From Bacillus bingmayongensis (GTDB lineage Bacteria > Bacillota > Bacilli > Bacillales > Bacillaceae_G): 64,000 bases of DNA. The stretch is from the NCBI RefSeq assembly GCF_000299035.1, contig NZ_JH921520.1:242-64241 (forward strand). The letters are read 5' to 3'. The position numbers and the translations under genes are program-made. Every line of letters starts with the position of its first letter. Within the stretch, counting starts at the first letter, position 1. A model generated the notes under the pieces. The model saw only the letters and a list, made by a program, of their open reading frames with translations. It made no database searches and was not told the DNA's origin. Positions 47,356 to 54,816 of the stretch are shown here, one piece after another.

Positions 47356-47966
47356 TGGAATTACATGAATTGTTATCCTATATTGAGCAGTATGGTTATT
47401 GGGCTTTATTCTTTTGTTTATGGCTCGGGATTGTAGGTATGCCAGTTCCAGACGAAATGATTGTGATGAGCGGCGGGTTTGTATCATCGTTGGGCATACT
47501 AAGAGTAATTCCAGCCTTTTTATTAACTTATCTAGGCGTTGTGTCAGGCCTCTCTTTAGGGTATATACTTGGAAAGATATTTGGCGCTAAAGTACTTGAT
47601 AAATTGATGAAAAAGAAAAAGGCGAAGTACCTTTTAAAATCAAAAGAAATGATTGGTAAATACGGACATTATGCATTAGTAACAAGCTATTTTATACCTG
47701 TCGTTAGACATATCGTTCCTTATTTAGTTGGTATGAATTGTATGTCTTTTAAAACGTATGCTTTGTATTCGTACACGACAGGATTTATGTGGACATTGCT
47801 TTATTTTATGCTTGGTTCTATGTTTGGTAAACATATCGAGACGATTGTAGAACTTGCGACGAAGTATGGTATATATTTTGGTGGCGTAGTTGTTGTTATA
47901 TTGAGTATTTCTTATTTGCATCTGCGGAAGAAAGATTCGGGAGTAAATATAGGTAGAGAAACGTAA
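47355..47966 (+). CDS. DedA family membrane protein
   Basis: 203-residue integral membrane protein of the DedA/VTT superfamily. Hallmarks are GYWALFFCLWLGIVGMPVPDEMIVM with acidic residues in a re-entrant loop and the basic motif SYFIPVVRHIVPYLVGMNCMS near 112. Members flip lipids such as undecaprenyl phosphate or phosphatidylethanolamine and affect membrane homeostasis and antibiotic tolerance. TAATG coupling with a lipid-methyltransferase-like gene supports a joint envelope role (inference). ATG 47355 is preferred; one at 47346 lies too close to the AAGG. Confidence 0.9.
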   Translation: MELHELLSYIEQYGYWALFFCLWLGIVGMPVPDEMIVMSGGFVSSLGILRVIPAFLLTYLGVVSGLSLGYILGKIFGAKVLDKLMKKKKAKYLLKSKEMIGKYGHYALVTSYFIPVVRHIVPYLVGMNCMSFKTYALYSYTTGFMWTLLYFMLGSMFGKHIETIVELATKYGIYFGGVVVVILSISYLHLRKKDSGVNIGRET

Positions 47967-48185
47967 GATTAAAACAATAGGGAATAGATTTTAAATCTTG
48001 AAGTAATGAAAAAAAGCTATTTTCGATTCACATTTAGGCAAGGTAGTTATAGCGGAGATAAGGAGAAAGAGGAACTTCTCTTTATCGTTTTAACCGAGAA
48101 GACCCCCTCCTCTAAACGAAGTGAAGGTGGGGGTAGTTCAATTGATTTCATAATTGAGGAATATAGAGGAAATGGAGCACGATTT

Positions 48186-48365
48186 CTATAGTTTTTGTAG
48201 TAGTCGTGTCCCGCTTTTCATATCACCTTTACATAAAGGACATTTTGGTTCTTCTTCTAAAGAAAAGTTTTTACGCATCCATCCATGGCAGCTTTCTGAT
48301 TGGCATTCCCATACAGCGATTTCTTCTGGGTCTTCGACAGGCTTATTATTTCTTTTCCAATACAT
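48186..48365 (-). CDS. ydjO: YdjO-like cold-inducible zinc-ribbon protein
   Basis: 59-residue small protein. Two cysteine pairs frame a zinc ribbon: C-x4-C at 21-26 (WECQSESCHGW) and C-x2-C at 42-45 (KCPLCKGDM). RKNFSLEEEPKCPLC matches the YdjO family of Bacillus, described as cold-inducible; the molecular role is unknown. GAGGAG lies 7 bases before the ATG. It is a monocistronic gene between dedA (plus strand) and the terminator of the lipid kinase gene. Confidence 0.85.
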   Translation of the reverse strand: MYWKRNNKPVEDPEEIAVWECQSESCHGWMRKNFSLEEEPKCPLCKGDMKSGTRLLQKL

Positions 48366-48404
48366 ATAATCACTCCTCTAAAGTGAAAAATTTTTCTAAA
48401 AAAA

Positions 48405-48445
48405 TAAAAAGGTTGTTAACGTTTTTTGTTAACAACCTTTTATAC
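48405..48445 (-). terminator. terminator of lipid kinase gene
   Basis: AAAAGGTTGTTAAC / GTTAACAACCTTTT perfect stem; on the minus strand it is followed by TTTATTTTTTT. Confidence 0.93.
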
Positions 48446-48514
48446 TTTTAATTATAATCTTTATTTTATAAAAATGCGAACTTTATCATTTACCAAAGTA
48501 TAACAAGGAATCTA

Positions 48515-49417
48515 TTATACTAGTTCTGGATTGTAAATCATTGTAAAATGTCCTGGCAATAATTCAATCTGACACGGTGTATGAAGGGAACTTTCTCCAT
48601 CTGTATCCACTTCTTTTTTTCCTCGCGTTTCAATATGAATTGATTTTGCTTTGACGTGGAATATATCGTTGTTATTTGTATCTTCAAATAGTTTCTTTCC
48701 AATGTAATCTTTAAATGCTTGGATGCCTGTTGACTTCACAACAAAGATATCAAGCGCCCCATCATCACACTTTACATTTGGAATGAAGGAAGGGATGCCA
48801 CCAAGATATTCACCGTTTCCAACCATAACAAGGACAGCCTCATCTTCATATACTTCCTGATCATACGTAATTTTCACAGGGAAGGTTTCAGCATTTTTGA
48901 CAGTGCGGATTGTACTTAAGTAGTAACCGATTTTCCCGAGTTTTGCTTTTTCATCAGCATCAATATTATTTGATACTTCTGAAACGAGTCCAATTCCCCA
49001 AAAGTTTAAGAAATGTTGTCCGTTTGCTTTAGCAATATCAATTGGCTTCGTGTGACCTTTTACAATTAGTTTTGCTGCTTCACCAATATTTTGCGGAACA
49101 CCGAGTGTACGAGAGAAGTCATTGCACGTCCCGCCTGGAATGATTGCAAGTGTTGGTCTAATTTCAAGAGGGGCTAAGCCATTTGTGCACTCAAAGACAG
49201 TTCCATCACCGCCAAAGACAACGATTAAATCGACTTCATTTGCAAATTGCTGACAATACTTTGTCGCATCGCCCTGCTGTTTTGTATGAAGAATACGTAA
49301 ATCAGAAAAAGCTGCAGCAAGCGGCGGAACGATTTTGGATAAGTTTGTATGTAAATCGCCTTGTCCTGCTTTAGAATTTATGATGAGAAGAACTTTTTCA
49401 AATTTGGTCTGTATCAT
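48515..49417 (-). CDS. diacylglycerol kinase family lipid kinase (YegS/BmrU-like)
   Basis: 300-residue soluble lipid kinase. VFGGDGTVFECTNGL near residue 67 holds the GGDGT catalytic motif; PGGTCNDFSRTLG near 97 is the second nucleotide-site motif; and VMVGNGEYLGGIPSFIPNVKCDDGALDIFVV near 200 is the C-terminal domain signature. Substrates in the family are diacylglycerol or sphingoid-like lipids; here the substrate is unknown. GGGAGAG lies 6 bases before the ATG. Not to be confused with essential DgkB, whose N-terminal sequence differs. Confidence 0.92.
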   Translation of the reverse strand: MIQTKFEKVLLIINSKAGQGDLHTNLSKIVPPLAAAFSDLRILHTKQQGDATKYCQQFANEVDLIVVFGGDGTVFECTNGLAPLEIRPTLAIIPGGTCNDFSRTLGVPQNIGEAAKLIVKGHTKPIDIAKANGQHFLNFWGIGLVSEVSNNIDADEKAKLGKIGYYLSTIRTVKNAETFPVKITYDQEVYEDEAVLVMVGNGEYLGGIPSFIPNVKCDDGALDIFVVKSTGIQAFKDYIGKKLFEDTNNNDIFHVKAKSIHIETRGKKEVDTDGESSLHTPCQIELLPGHFTMIYNPELV

Positions 49418-49500
49418 TCTAATCTCTCCCTTTGCTTTTTACTAGTAGTGGATGATATGAATAAACTCCCATCAGAATTTGATGGAAGTTATATGTGGTT

Positions 49501-50031
49501 TTATTTCTCTGTTACAACCGAAGCGATGTATGGTAAGTTACGATATTTTTCTGCGCAATCAATACCATAGCCAACGATAAACTCATCTGGAATTTGGAAG
49601 CCTACGTATTCTGCTTTCAAGTCAACTTTACGACGCTCTGGTTTATCAAGTAATGTACAGAATTTTAAAGCTTTTGGCTTATGCATAAAGAAGTGGTCTT
49701 TTAAGAAGTGAAGTGTTAAGCCAGAATCGATAATATCTTCTACGACAATTACATTTTTACCAGTGATGTTTACATCGATATCTTTTAGTAATTTTACTTT
49801 TCCAGTTGTTTCAGTTTGGTTACCATAGCTAGATGCAGAGATAAAGTCGATTGTTACTTCATTTTTAATGTGACGAATTAAATCGGCAGCAAAGACGAAA
49901 GAACCTTTTAATACAGCGATAACAATGATTTCTTCTCCTTCAAAATCACGCTCGATTTGCAGTGCAAGTTCTTTTACTTTTGCTTGTAATACTTCTTCAG
50001 AGATTAAAGTATCTTTTATTTCAATTTTCAT
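49501..50031 (-). CDS. hpt: hypoxanthine phosphoribosyltransferase
   Basis: 176-residue type I phosphoribosyltransferase that salvages hypoxanthine or guanine to nucleotides. The PRPP-binding motif VIVVEDIIDSGLTL is near residue 95; the flexible-loop region ISASSYGN and the base-binding FVGYGIDCAEKYRNLPYI near 152 are present. TAGGAGG lies 6 bases before the ATG. A main hpt normally sits in the tilS-hpt-ftsH cluster, so this is probably a second paralogue, based on knowledge of the group. An imperfect hairpin at about 49465-49492 may end it. Confidence 0.93.
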   Translation of the reverse strand: MKIEIKDTLISEEVLQAKVKELALQIERDFEGEEIIVIAVLKGSFVFAADLIRHIKNEVTIDFISASSYGNQTETTGKVKLLKDIDVNITGKNVIVVEDIIDSGLTLHFLKDHFFMHKPKALKFCTLLDKPERRKVDLKAEYVGFQIPDEFIVGYGIDCAEKYRNLPYIASVVTEK

Positions 50032-50224
50032 TATGATCCTCCTATGGTGTAAAACTTATGAACATTTCGACTGTAAAGGATTGAGAGGGAAAAGTCAAAA
50101 AGAAGAAATACATATTTAATGAAGGGCTATGTTAGGAAAGTAAGAATAAAATAAAGTGAAAGTGAAAGTTCGATTTGAAGTTTTCATGATCCGTTTATGC
50201 TAGAGAAATTGAGAGGAGAATGGA

Positions 50225-51130
50225 ATGTTAAAAAATATAATCTCAATAATTCTTCAGTTATTTATTATGATTATGCTATTTGTAGTGATTGTAAGTCTTC
50301 CGATGTTATTTATAGATGGAAAGAAAATCGGGATACATATAGAGCATTTTTTTACACAATGTATACATGTTATCTCTGCGTTGATACACCCAGAAGAATT
50401 AAAGCTGAAAATGGCTACACAAGTAGCGACTGTTTCAAACAATGTGCAAATATTTAAGATGCAAGAAAGAGAATTTCCTTTGTTTCCGCTTATATTTAAG
50501 CCATATGCATATTCACTCGTGCTTATATTTGGAGCGCTCATAGTTTCTATTTGTTCGTCTTTTTTATGTAGTATCATTACGGCGATTTTACCGCGGCGTG
50601 TACAGAGAGTGATAGAAGAAGTTGTATTTTTTCTTAAAATAATTCCAGATATCTTCCTGATTTTTTTTCTTCAACTTTTAATGGTAAGTATATATAGGTA
50701 TACCGGGGTTTTACCATTACATCCATTTTCTACAATGCACAATTCATCTGTTGTATTACCAATTCTCATTTTAGCTATTATACCTACAATCTCTTTATTT
50801 CAATTCCAAATGCTACTTATAGGTGAGGAACAGAAAAAAGATTATGTTATGTTTGTGAAAGCGAAAGGTTTTAGTAGTCTGTATATTTTATGTAAGCATA
50901 TTGTTAGTAATATCGTAGCTTCAGTTGTGAATCATATTGAATCCATATTACTAGCATTAATAACAAGCTTATTCGTTTTTGAATACATGTTTCATATAAA
51001 AGGTTTGTTTTCAATTTTGATTAGTGGTCAAGAGCCAGCGGTTATCGTTTATTTGTTACTGTTATTTATAGTTCCTATGTATGGAGTAATAGTAGGATTG
51101 AATTGGTTAAGGAGGAAGTTGTATGCGTAA
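50225..51130 (+). CDS. OppB/DppB-like permease (orphan)
   Basis: 301-residue inner-membrane permease with about six hydrophobic segments. The cytoplasmic loop MLLIGEEQKKDYVMFVKAKGFSSLYILCKHIVSNIV near 198-233 resembles the EAA loop (E..xxDYV..ARAKG) that docks the ATPase in peptide ABC importers. The N-terminal part is diverged from standard OppB. GAGAGGAG lies 7 bases before the ATG. It overlaps the OppC-like gene by 8 bases. No ATPase or substrate-binding protein gene is nearby, so the pair must borrow these or do something else. Confidence 0.8.
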   Translation: MLKNIISIILQLFIMIMLFVVIVSLPMLFIDGKKIGIHIEHFFTQCIHVISALIHPEELKLKMATQVATVSNNVQIFKMQEREFPLFPLIFKPYAYSLVLIFGALIVSICSSFLCSIITAILPRRVQRVIEEVVFFLKIIPDIFLIFFLQLLMVSIYRYTGVLPLHPFSTMHNSSVVLPILILAIIPTISLFQFQMLLIGEEQKKDYVMFVKAKGFSSLYILCKHIVSNIVASVVNHIESILLALITSLFVFEYMFHIKGLFSILISGQEPAVIVYLLLLFIVPMYGVIVGLNWLRRKLYA

Positions 51131-52022
51131 CCAGCGTTATAAGTACTTCTTATTCCCGATTATTTTATTATTAATAATGAGTATTGCACTCCCATATTTT
51201 CAGAAGGAGCCTAAGGCAGTGGAATATCGATACAATGAAAAGGGAGAAATCGTTGAAGCGGCCCCTTTTTCAAACTCCCGTACACACTGGTTTGGGACGG
51301 ATCGAGAAGGAGAAGATTTATTTTATAAAATAATAGATGGAGCTAAGTATACAATTTTAATTGCATTTTGTGTGGCACTTGCTAGAGTAACCCTTTCTTT
51401 ATTGATGAGCTTGTTCATTCGTAATGATAAGTGGGGATTTTCTTTCTTACAACGTGTTACTGTTAGTTTGCAATTTTTTCCGCAAACTTTATTTTGTATT
51501 TTATTTCTTACACCATTTATCATTTATGAGCTACGAACGAAACCTATTGTCACAAATATAGAAGTACTATGTATACAATTTCTTGTATTCGTTTTTGTAG
51601 CAGTGCCAGGCATGACACGATTTTTTCATAAAGAAGTTCAGCAACTTTGGAACAAAGAATATGTAAAGAGTTCTTTTCTATTAGGAGGAAGCAGATGGCA
51701 CGTGTTTCGAACTCATATTATGAAAGTATTGAAACCACAAATTATATTTCAAATTGGAGAGCAGATGGTCCAAGTATTATTAATTATGTTACATCTTGCC
51801 CTTTTTAAATTATTTTTAGGGGGAACGAAAATTGTTTCCGGGCAAGCTCATGATCAATTTAGTAGATATTTTCCATACTTAAATGACTGGGCAAATGTAA
51901 TTAGTTATTACTATGGAGAATTAATGTTAGAGCCAAGAATTATTATGATTCCAGTTGTTTTTTATATGATTCTTTTATTTTGTATGTCGAAAGTAGTGAA
52001 CGGGTATAAACATAATATATAA
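51123..52022 (+). CDS. OppC/DppC-like permease (orphan)
   Basis: 299-residue permease. HWFGTDREGEDLFYKIIDGAKYTILIAF at 57-84 is the OppC/DppC signature. An EAA-like loop follows near 172-205 (NKEYVKSSFLLGGSRWHVFRTHIMKVLKPQI). It begins with one membrane segment then an outside region, as normal for OppC. AAGGAGG lies 6 bases before the ATG inside the OppB-like gene. A copy of the interspersed repeat follows the stop codon. Function is inferred only at the level of an ABC importer subunit. Confidence 0.82.
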   Translation: MRNQRYKYFLFPIILLLIMSIALPYFQKEPKAVEYRYNEKGEIVEAAPFSNSRTHWFGTDREGEDLFYKIIDGAKYTILIAFCVALARVTLSLLMSLFIRNDKWGFSFLQRVTVSLQFFPQTLFCILFLTPFIIYELRTKPIVTNIEVLCIQFLVFVFVAVPGMTRFFHKEVQQLWNKEYVKSSFLLGGSRWHVFRTHIMKVLKPQIIFQIGEQMVQVLLIMLHLALFKLFLGGTKIVSGQAHDQFSRYFPYLNDWANVISYYYGELMLEPRIIMIPVVFYMILLFCMSKVVNGYKHNI

Positions 52023-52049
52023 ATACAAATTAAAAAAATGAAATAAAAT

Positions 52050-52170
52050 CTTTCTTTTTAGGTGGGAGAGAGCATCCGGCCATGCATAGAAGCGGTCAGA
52101 TCCTCTCCCTGCCCCATGCCAAGTGAGAATAAAAGGAGAGAACGAGTATAGAGTATTATTTTTCGTCCAG
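52050..52170 (+). repeat. interspersed repeat family 'GGTGGGAGAGAG', copy D
   Basis: GGTGGGAGAGAGCATCCGG, CATGCATAGAAGCGGTCAG, GCCCCATGCCAAGTGAGAA and AGGAGAGAACGAG match copies B and E in order. The 3' AAAATCAAAATG block is missing. It lies directly after the OppC-like gene, in the same direction. Confidence 0.78.
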
Positions 52171-52307
52171 CATATTTAGATAGTAGAGGTTTTGTTATAT
52201 AAAAGGGAGTGAATAAAGAAGAGTCTGATTTGTTTCAGAGGCCGTTTTTGTTTTCAAAAAGGAAAGTCTTTTTACAAAAATACCCACTAAAAGATCTGAT
52301 GATATGA

Positions 52308-52337
52308 TATAATAGTCATATCGAGAAAACGCTTCCA
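52308..52337 (+). promoter_or_regulatory. promoter with cre-like site
   Basis: TATAAT at 52308-52313 is followed at 52324 by AGAAAACGCTTCCA, which matches 12 of 14 positions of the CcpA cre consensus. A site just downstream of the start point is the classic repressing location. No good -35 is seen. Confidence 0.5.
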
Positions 52338-52352
52338 TGACGGGTGATAATC

Positions 52353-52565
52353 ATGAAAAAGAAACAGTACACAAGTATTACATTTATAAAAGCGCTGCTA
52401 TTAACAATCGTTCTTGGTATGTTGTCTTATATAATTGATATTCCAATTATTCGAGTTTCACTTATTGGAATGACGTTAGTCCTTGGTGCTATCTCTCATG
52501 GAATGTTGTTGCAGTTGTATGAAACGGGATTAGAAGATATGAAAGAATATATAGATAAGAAATGA
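52353..52565 (+). CDS. small membrane protein of unknown function (70 aa)
   Basis: 70 residues with two hydrophobic segments (about 8-26 and 30-51: FIKALLLTIVLGMLSYIIDI, then VSLIGMTLVLGAISHGMLLQL) and a charged, probably cytoplasmic tail (YETGLEDMKEYIDKK). No family is recognised. GGGTGAT lies about 5 bases before ATG 52353; a GTG three codons earlier overlaps it. Single-gene unit with a possible catabolite-controlled promoter and its own terminator. Confidence 0.7.
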   Translation: MKKKQYTSITFIKALLLTIVLGMLSYIIDIPIIRVSLIGMTLVLGAISHGMLLQLYETGLEDMKEYIDKK

Positions 52566-52568
52566 CTT

Positions 52569-52600
52569 AAAACCTTCATTTATAAAATGAAGGTTTTTTC
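52569..52600 (+). terminator. terminator after small membrane gene
   Basis: AAAACCTTCATTT / AAATGAAGGTTTT stem with T run. Confidence 0.92.
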
Positions 52601-52605
52601 GTTTC

Positions 52606-52645
52606 TTACAAAAATGTAAGGTGAATTGTAAGATAAATCGATAGT
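52606..52645 (+). promoter_or_regulatory. Bce-type operator and promoter of unknown gene
   Basis: TTACA-AAAA-TGTAA, seven bases, TGTAAG, seven bases, GATAGT. Same blocks and near-identical spacing as the promoter of the ABC pair at 43836-43874, including ATCGATAG around the -10. Confidence 0.6.
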
Positions 52646-52750
52646 TGAATGCTAGTGTTTTGGATAAACTTATATATGTAAGGTAAAAGGCAAGCACATT
52701 TTAGGTAAAGTAAGCTTTAGGCACTATATGTGAAAAAGGAGTAGAAGGGA

Positions 52751-53083
52751 ATGGAGAGACGTTGGGCAACCATTGCTTTATTATCGGCTACTAACACAGT
52801 TACGTTAGCTGGAGATATGAGTTTTTCGTATTTGTTTGATCGAGAACAAGATCATTCTTCTTCTAAGTTTACAATGAAATGGTGTAAATGGAGCGAAAGT
52901 TGTAAGTTTAAAGAAGAGACCCCTAATGAAGAGCGAAGAGTCATTTTTACAAACCCTATAAAGTCATGGGTTGTTCAACGTCGTAAGTGTAACGTCACTA
53001 ATCACTTAAAGAAAACTGAGTCGAGACAAATAGTTATTGCTTCGGACTCTCCTACTCTGAAATCACAAGAAAGTAACATGTAG
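52751..53083 (+). CDS. hypothetical protein (110 aa)
   Basis: 110 residues, no family recognised. The start (RRWATIALLSATNTVTLAGDM) is mildly hydrophobic but not a clear signal peptide. The middle has two Cys near each other (KWCKWSESCKF) and the C-terminal half is basic and Ser/Thr-rich. AAGGAG lies about 9 bases before the ATG and it has its own terminator, so it is probably a real gene. The shared upstream operator links it to Bce-type antibiotic-peptide control (inference), which is the best clue to its role. Confidence 0.55.
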   Translation: MERRWATIALLSATNTVTLAGDMSFSYLFDREQDHSSSKFTMKWCKWSESCKFKEETPNEERRVIFTNPIKSWVVQRRKCNVTNHLKKTESRQIVIASDSPTLKSQESNM

Positions 53084-53096
53084 ATACTGAGACATT

Positions 53097-53136
53097 AAAA
53101 AAAGCATTGTAGAGGGAATCTACAATGTTTTTTTTA
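53097..53136 (+). terminator. terminator after 110-aa hypothetical gene
   Basis: AAAAAAGCATTGTAGA / TCTACAATGTTTTTTT stem with T run. Confidence 0.93.
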
Positions 53137-53159
53137 TCCCGTAAATAGAGAGGTGTGTA

Positions 53160-53572
53160 TAGGAAATTTTGCTTTCTTGAAGATAATTGGCATTCTTATG
53201 GGGGCTTATTATTATAAGGGGAAAGTTCCGCGCAAGATTTAACGATAGAAGAGATAAAGCATTTTAAGAAGATAGAATCAAAAGGGAGTTTGACTGAAAC
53301 AACTGCGAATTCTCAAGTACCTTCTTCTCAAATGCCATATAAAGATGGAAGAGTTTGAATATCCATCCATTGGGATTTTGATTGGTGAATCTCCAACAGC
53401 TGGCCACGATGCGGTTATGCTAGATTATAGTAGGTGTGGAAAGAATGGAGAACCGAGAGTTATTCATGTCAATATAGAGAATTATCAAGATCCTATCATT
53501 ACTGTCTTGGCGGAAAATTTTCAGTCCTTTCTAGATGGATTACGTTCTTATAGACATTTTGATAAAGATTAA
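53160..53572 (+). pseudogene. remnant of SMI1/KNR4-type immunity gene
   Basis: The 75-codon piece at 53345-53572 (MEEFEYPSIGILIGESPTAGHDAVMLDYSRCGKNGEPRVIHVN...) is the C-terminal half of an SMI1/KNR4 family protein, commonly the immunity partner of polymorphic toxins. It has no ribosome binding site and no N-terminal half. Just upstream another frame reads SSAQDLTIEEIKHFKKIESK and ends in QMPYKDGRV, with a stop codon before it, so the region looks built from decayed fragments. No toxin gene is seen nearby. Confidence 0.7.
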
Positions 53573-53586
53573 ATCCTAATTTATAC

Positions 53587-53621
53587 AAAATAAGAGCGCC
53601 ATTTAGGCGCTCTTATTTTTT
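53587..53621. terminator. bidirectional terminator overlapping thiT end
   Basis: AAAATAAGAGCGCC / GGCGCTCTTATTTTT stem. The thiT stop codon lies in its loop. Confidence 0.92.
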
Positions 53622-54205
53622 GAATTCATATTATGTGCACCAATACTTTTAAATAAGCGTGGTGAAGTTGTAAATAAAAGAAGTAGTAACACTGTACATA
53701 ACGCGAAAGAAGCAAGCATTGTACTACCGTTCACGATTAATGAATAAAGAGCAGCTGACTGTCCCGGCGGTGCGTATTTTCCAAAAAAGATAACACCGGC
53801 AATAAAGTGACAGAAATAGCGTGCAAAGCTACCAATGAGTGTAGCAACAACAATATAGACCATTGTTCTCTTACCTTGATTATTTGCCATTGATTGCTGA
53901 ATAGGTTGATAAAATAAACCAGCAAAGCCGACAAAAGCAAATGCAACGAAGTACTCAATAAACGCTTGCACAGGCGTTAAAATATAAGCATCGCCGACTA
54001 CGATTTGTAGTAGTCCCCAAATTAAGCCTCCGAAGAAAGCCGTTTTAAATCCCCAGCGGTAAGCGATAATAAAAATAGGAATCATAGCAAATGAGATAGA
54101 ACCGCCTGTTGGAAGTTTGATCGATAGTGGTAAAATGTCGATGATCAAGGCGAAGGCTGCAAGGATTGCAGATTCAATCATCGCTTGTAAATTGGTGTTA
54201 CGCAT
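53603..54205 (-). CDS. thiT: ECF thiamine transporter substrate-binding protein ThiT
   Basis: 200-residue membrane S-component with six hydrophobic segments that binds thiamine and docks to the shared energy-coupling factor EcfAA'T. Characteristic are AFALIIDILPLSIKLPTGGSISFAMIPIF near 17 (L1 loop and substrate region), RWGFKTAFFGGLIWGLLQIVVGD near 50, and the AxxxA-type helix contacts. The ECF module genes lie elsewhere. ATG 54205 has GGGGGG 8-9 bases upstream. A TPP riboswitch upstream confirms thiamine regulation. Confidence 0.94.
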   Translation of the reverse strand: MRNTNLQAMIESAILAAFALIIDILPLSIKLPTGGSISFAMIPIFIIAYRWGFKTAFFGGLIWGLLQIVVGDAYILTPVQAFIEYFVAFAFVGFAGLFYQPIQQSMANNQGKRTMVYIVVATLIGSFARYFCHFIAGVIFFGKYAPPGQSAALYSLIVNGSTMLASFALCTVLLLLLFTTSPRLFKSIGAHNMNSKNKSA

Positions 54206-54315
54206 GTTGTCATTCCCCCCTAAATCCAAAGTTGCACAAAAAAGAATGATTACCAAAGGGAGATATGAAATACGTAAGTAGAAAATAATGAGGTATATGT
54301 ATTTCGACGTTCACA

Positions 54316-54404
54316 CAATTCCTATGTTAGCATTAACTAACAGGTTCTAAGGGTCGGAACGAAGTGTTCCCTCTCAGCAACGAGGCTCCCCCTGTGATAA
54401 CGAG
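54316..54404 (-). promoter_or_regulatory. TPP (THI-box) riboswitch upstream of thiT
   Basis: On the minus strand the aptamer blocks appear in order: CAGGGGGAGCC, GCTGAGAGGG, GACCCTTAGAACCTG, TTAGTTAATGCTAAC, ATAGGAA. CTGAGAGG and ACCCTT.GAACCTG are the conserved pyrimidine- and pyrophosphate-sensor helices. The roughly 110 bases between aptamer and thiT would hold the switching hairpin. Confidence 0.95.
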
Positions 54405-54539
54405 ATTCTTTATTTGTTAAGTTCATTGTAAGCGAAATGGATGAGAATGACAAATGGATGGGTGTATTTACATACAATTGTCTCAAAAAGTTAATAAATA
54501 GGGAGGAAAGAGCTATAGTACCAGATAAAAAGAATATGA

Positions 54540-54566
54540 TATAATTTTTTTTGAAAATAATTATCA
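54540..54566 (+). promoter_or_regulatory. feo promoter with Fur box
   Basis: TATAAT at 54540-54545 is followed by TGAAAATAATTATCA (54552-54566), matching 14 of 15 positions of the Bacillus Fur box TGATAATNATTATCA. The box sits at the start point, just ahead of the feoA ribosome binding site, so Fur would block transcription when iron is sufficient. Confidence 0.85.
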
Positions 54567-54588
54567 TTCTCTTTTGAGGAGGAAGATT

Positions 54589-54816
54589 ATGAGTTTAGTT
54601 GAGATAAGTATAGGTCAAAAAGTACGAGTGAAAAATTTACAGGCACTGGATCAATTATTGAAAAGACGTCTATCTGCATTTGGCCTATCAGAAGGATGCG
54701 AGCTTCGTATAAAACAAAAGGCAATGTTCAATGGCCCATGTACATTAGAGTGCCGTGGACAGTTAATTAGTATTCGTCATTGTGACGCGAAAATGATAAA
54801 GGTGGAATTAGCGTGA
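54589..54816 (+). CDS. feoA: ferrous iron transport protein FeoA
   Basis: 75-residue SH3-like cytoplasmic protein that assists FeoB. IGQKVRVKNL, LLKRRLSAFGLSEGCELRIKQKAMFNGPCTLECRG and a final ISIRHCDAKMIKVEL are the FeoA strand pattern (L-x-x-R-L-x-x-x-G). GAGGAGG lies 6 bases before ATG 54589; an in-frame TTG at 54574 overlaps that site. Its stop overlaps the feoB GTG start. Confidence 0.94.
   Translation: MSLVEISIGQKVRVKNLQALDQLLKRRLSAFGLSEGCELRIKQKAMFNGPCTLECRGQLISIRHCDAKMIKVELA

Noticed and set aside
48006-48191. 61-codon plus-strand frame after dedA
   Set aside because: Covers a hairpin-rich region (CCCCCTCCTC / GGTGGGGG) with no ribosome binding site, and composition is not protein-like.
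48154-48451. Plus-strand frames of 71 and 81 codons
   Set aside because: Antisense of the YdjO-like gene, which has a far better start and known family features.
54337-54567. 76-codon minus-strand frame upstream of feoA
   Set aside because: Overlaps the TPP riboswitch and the feo promoter; no coding signals.
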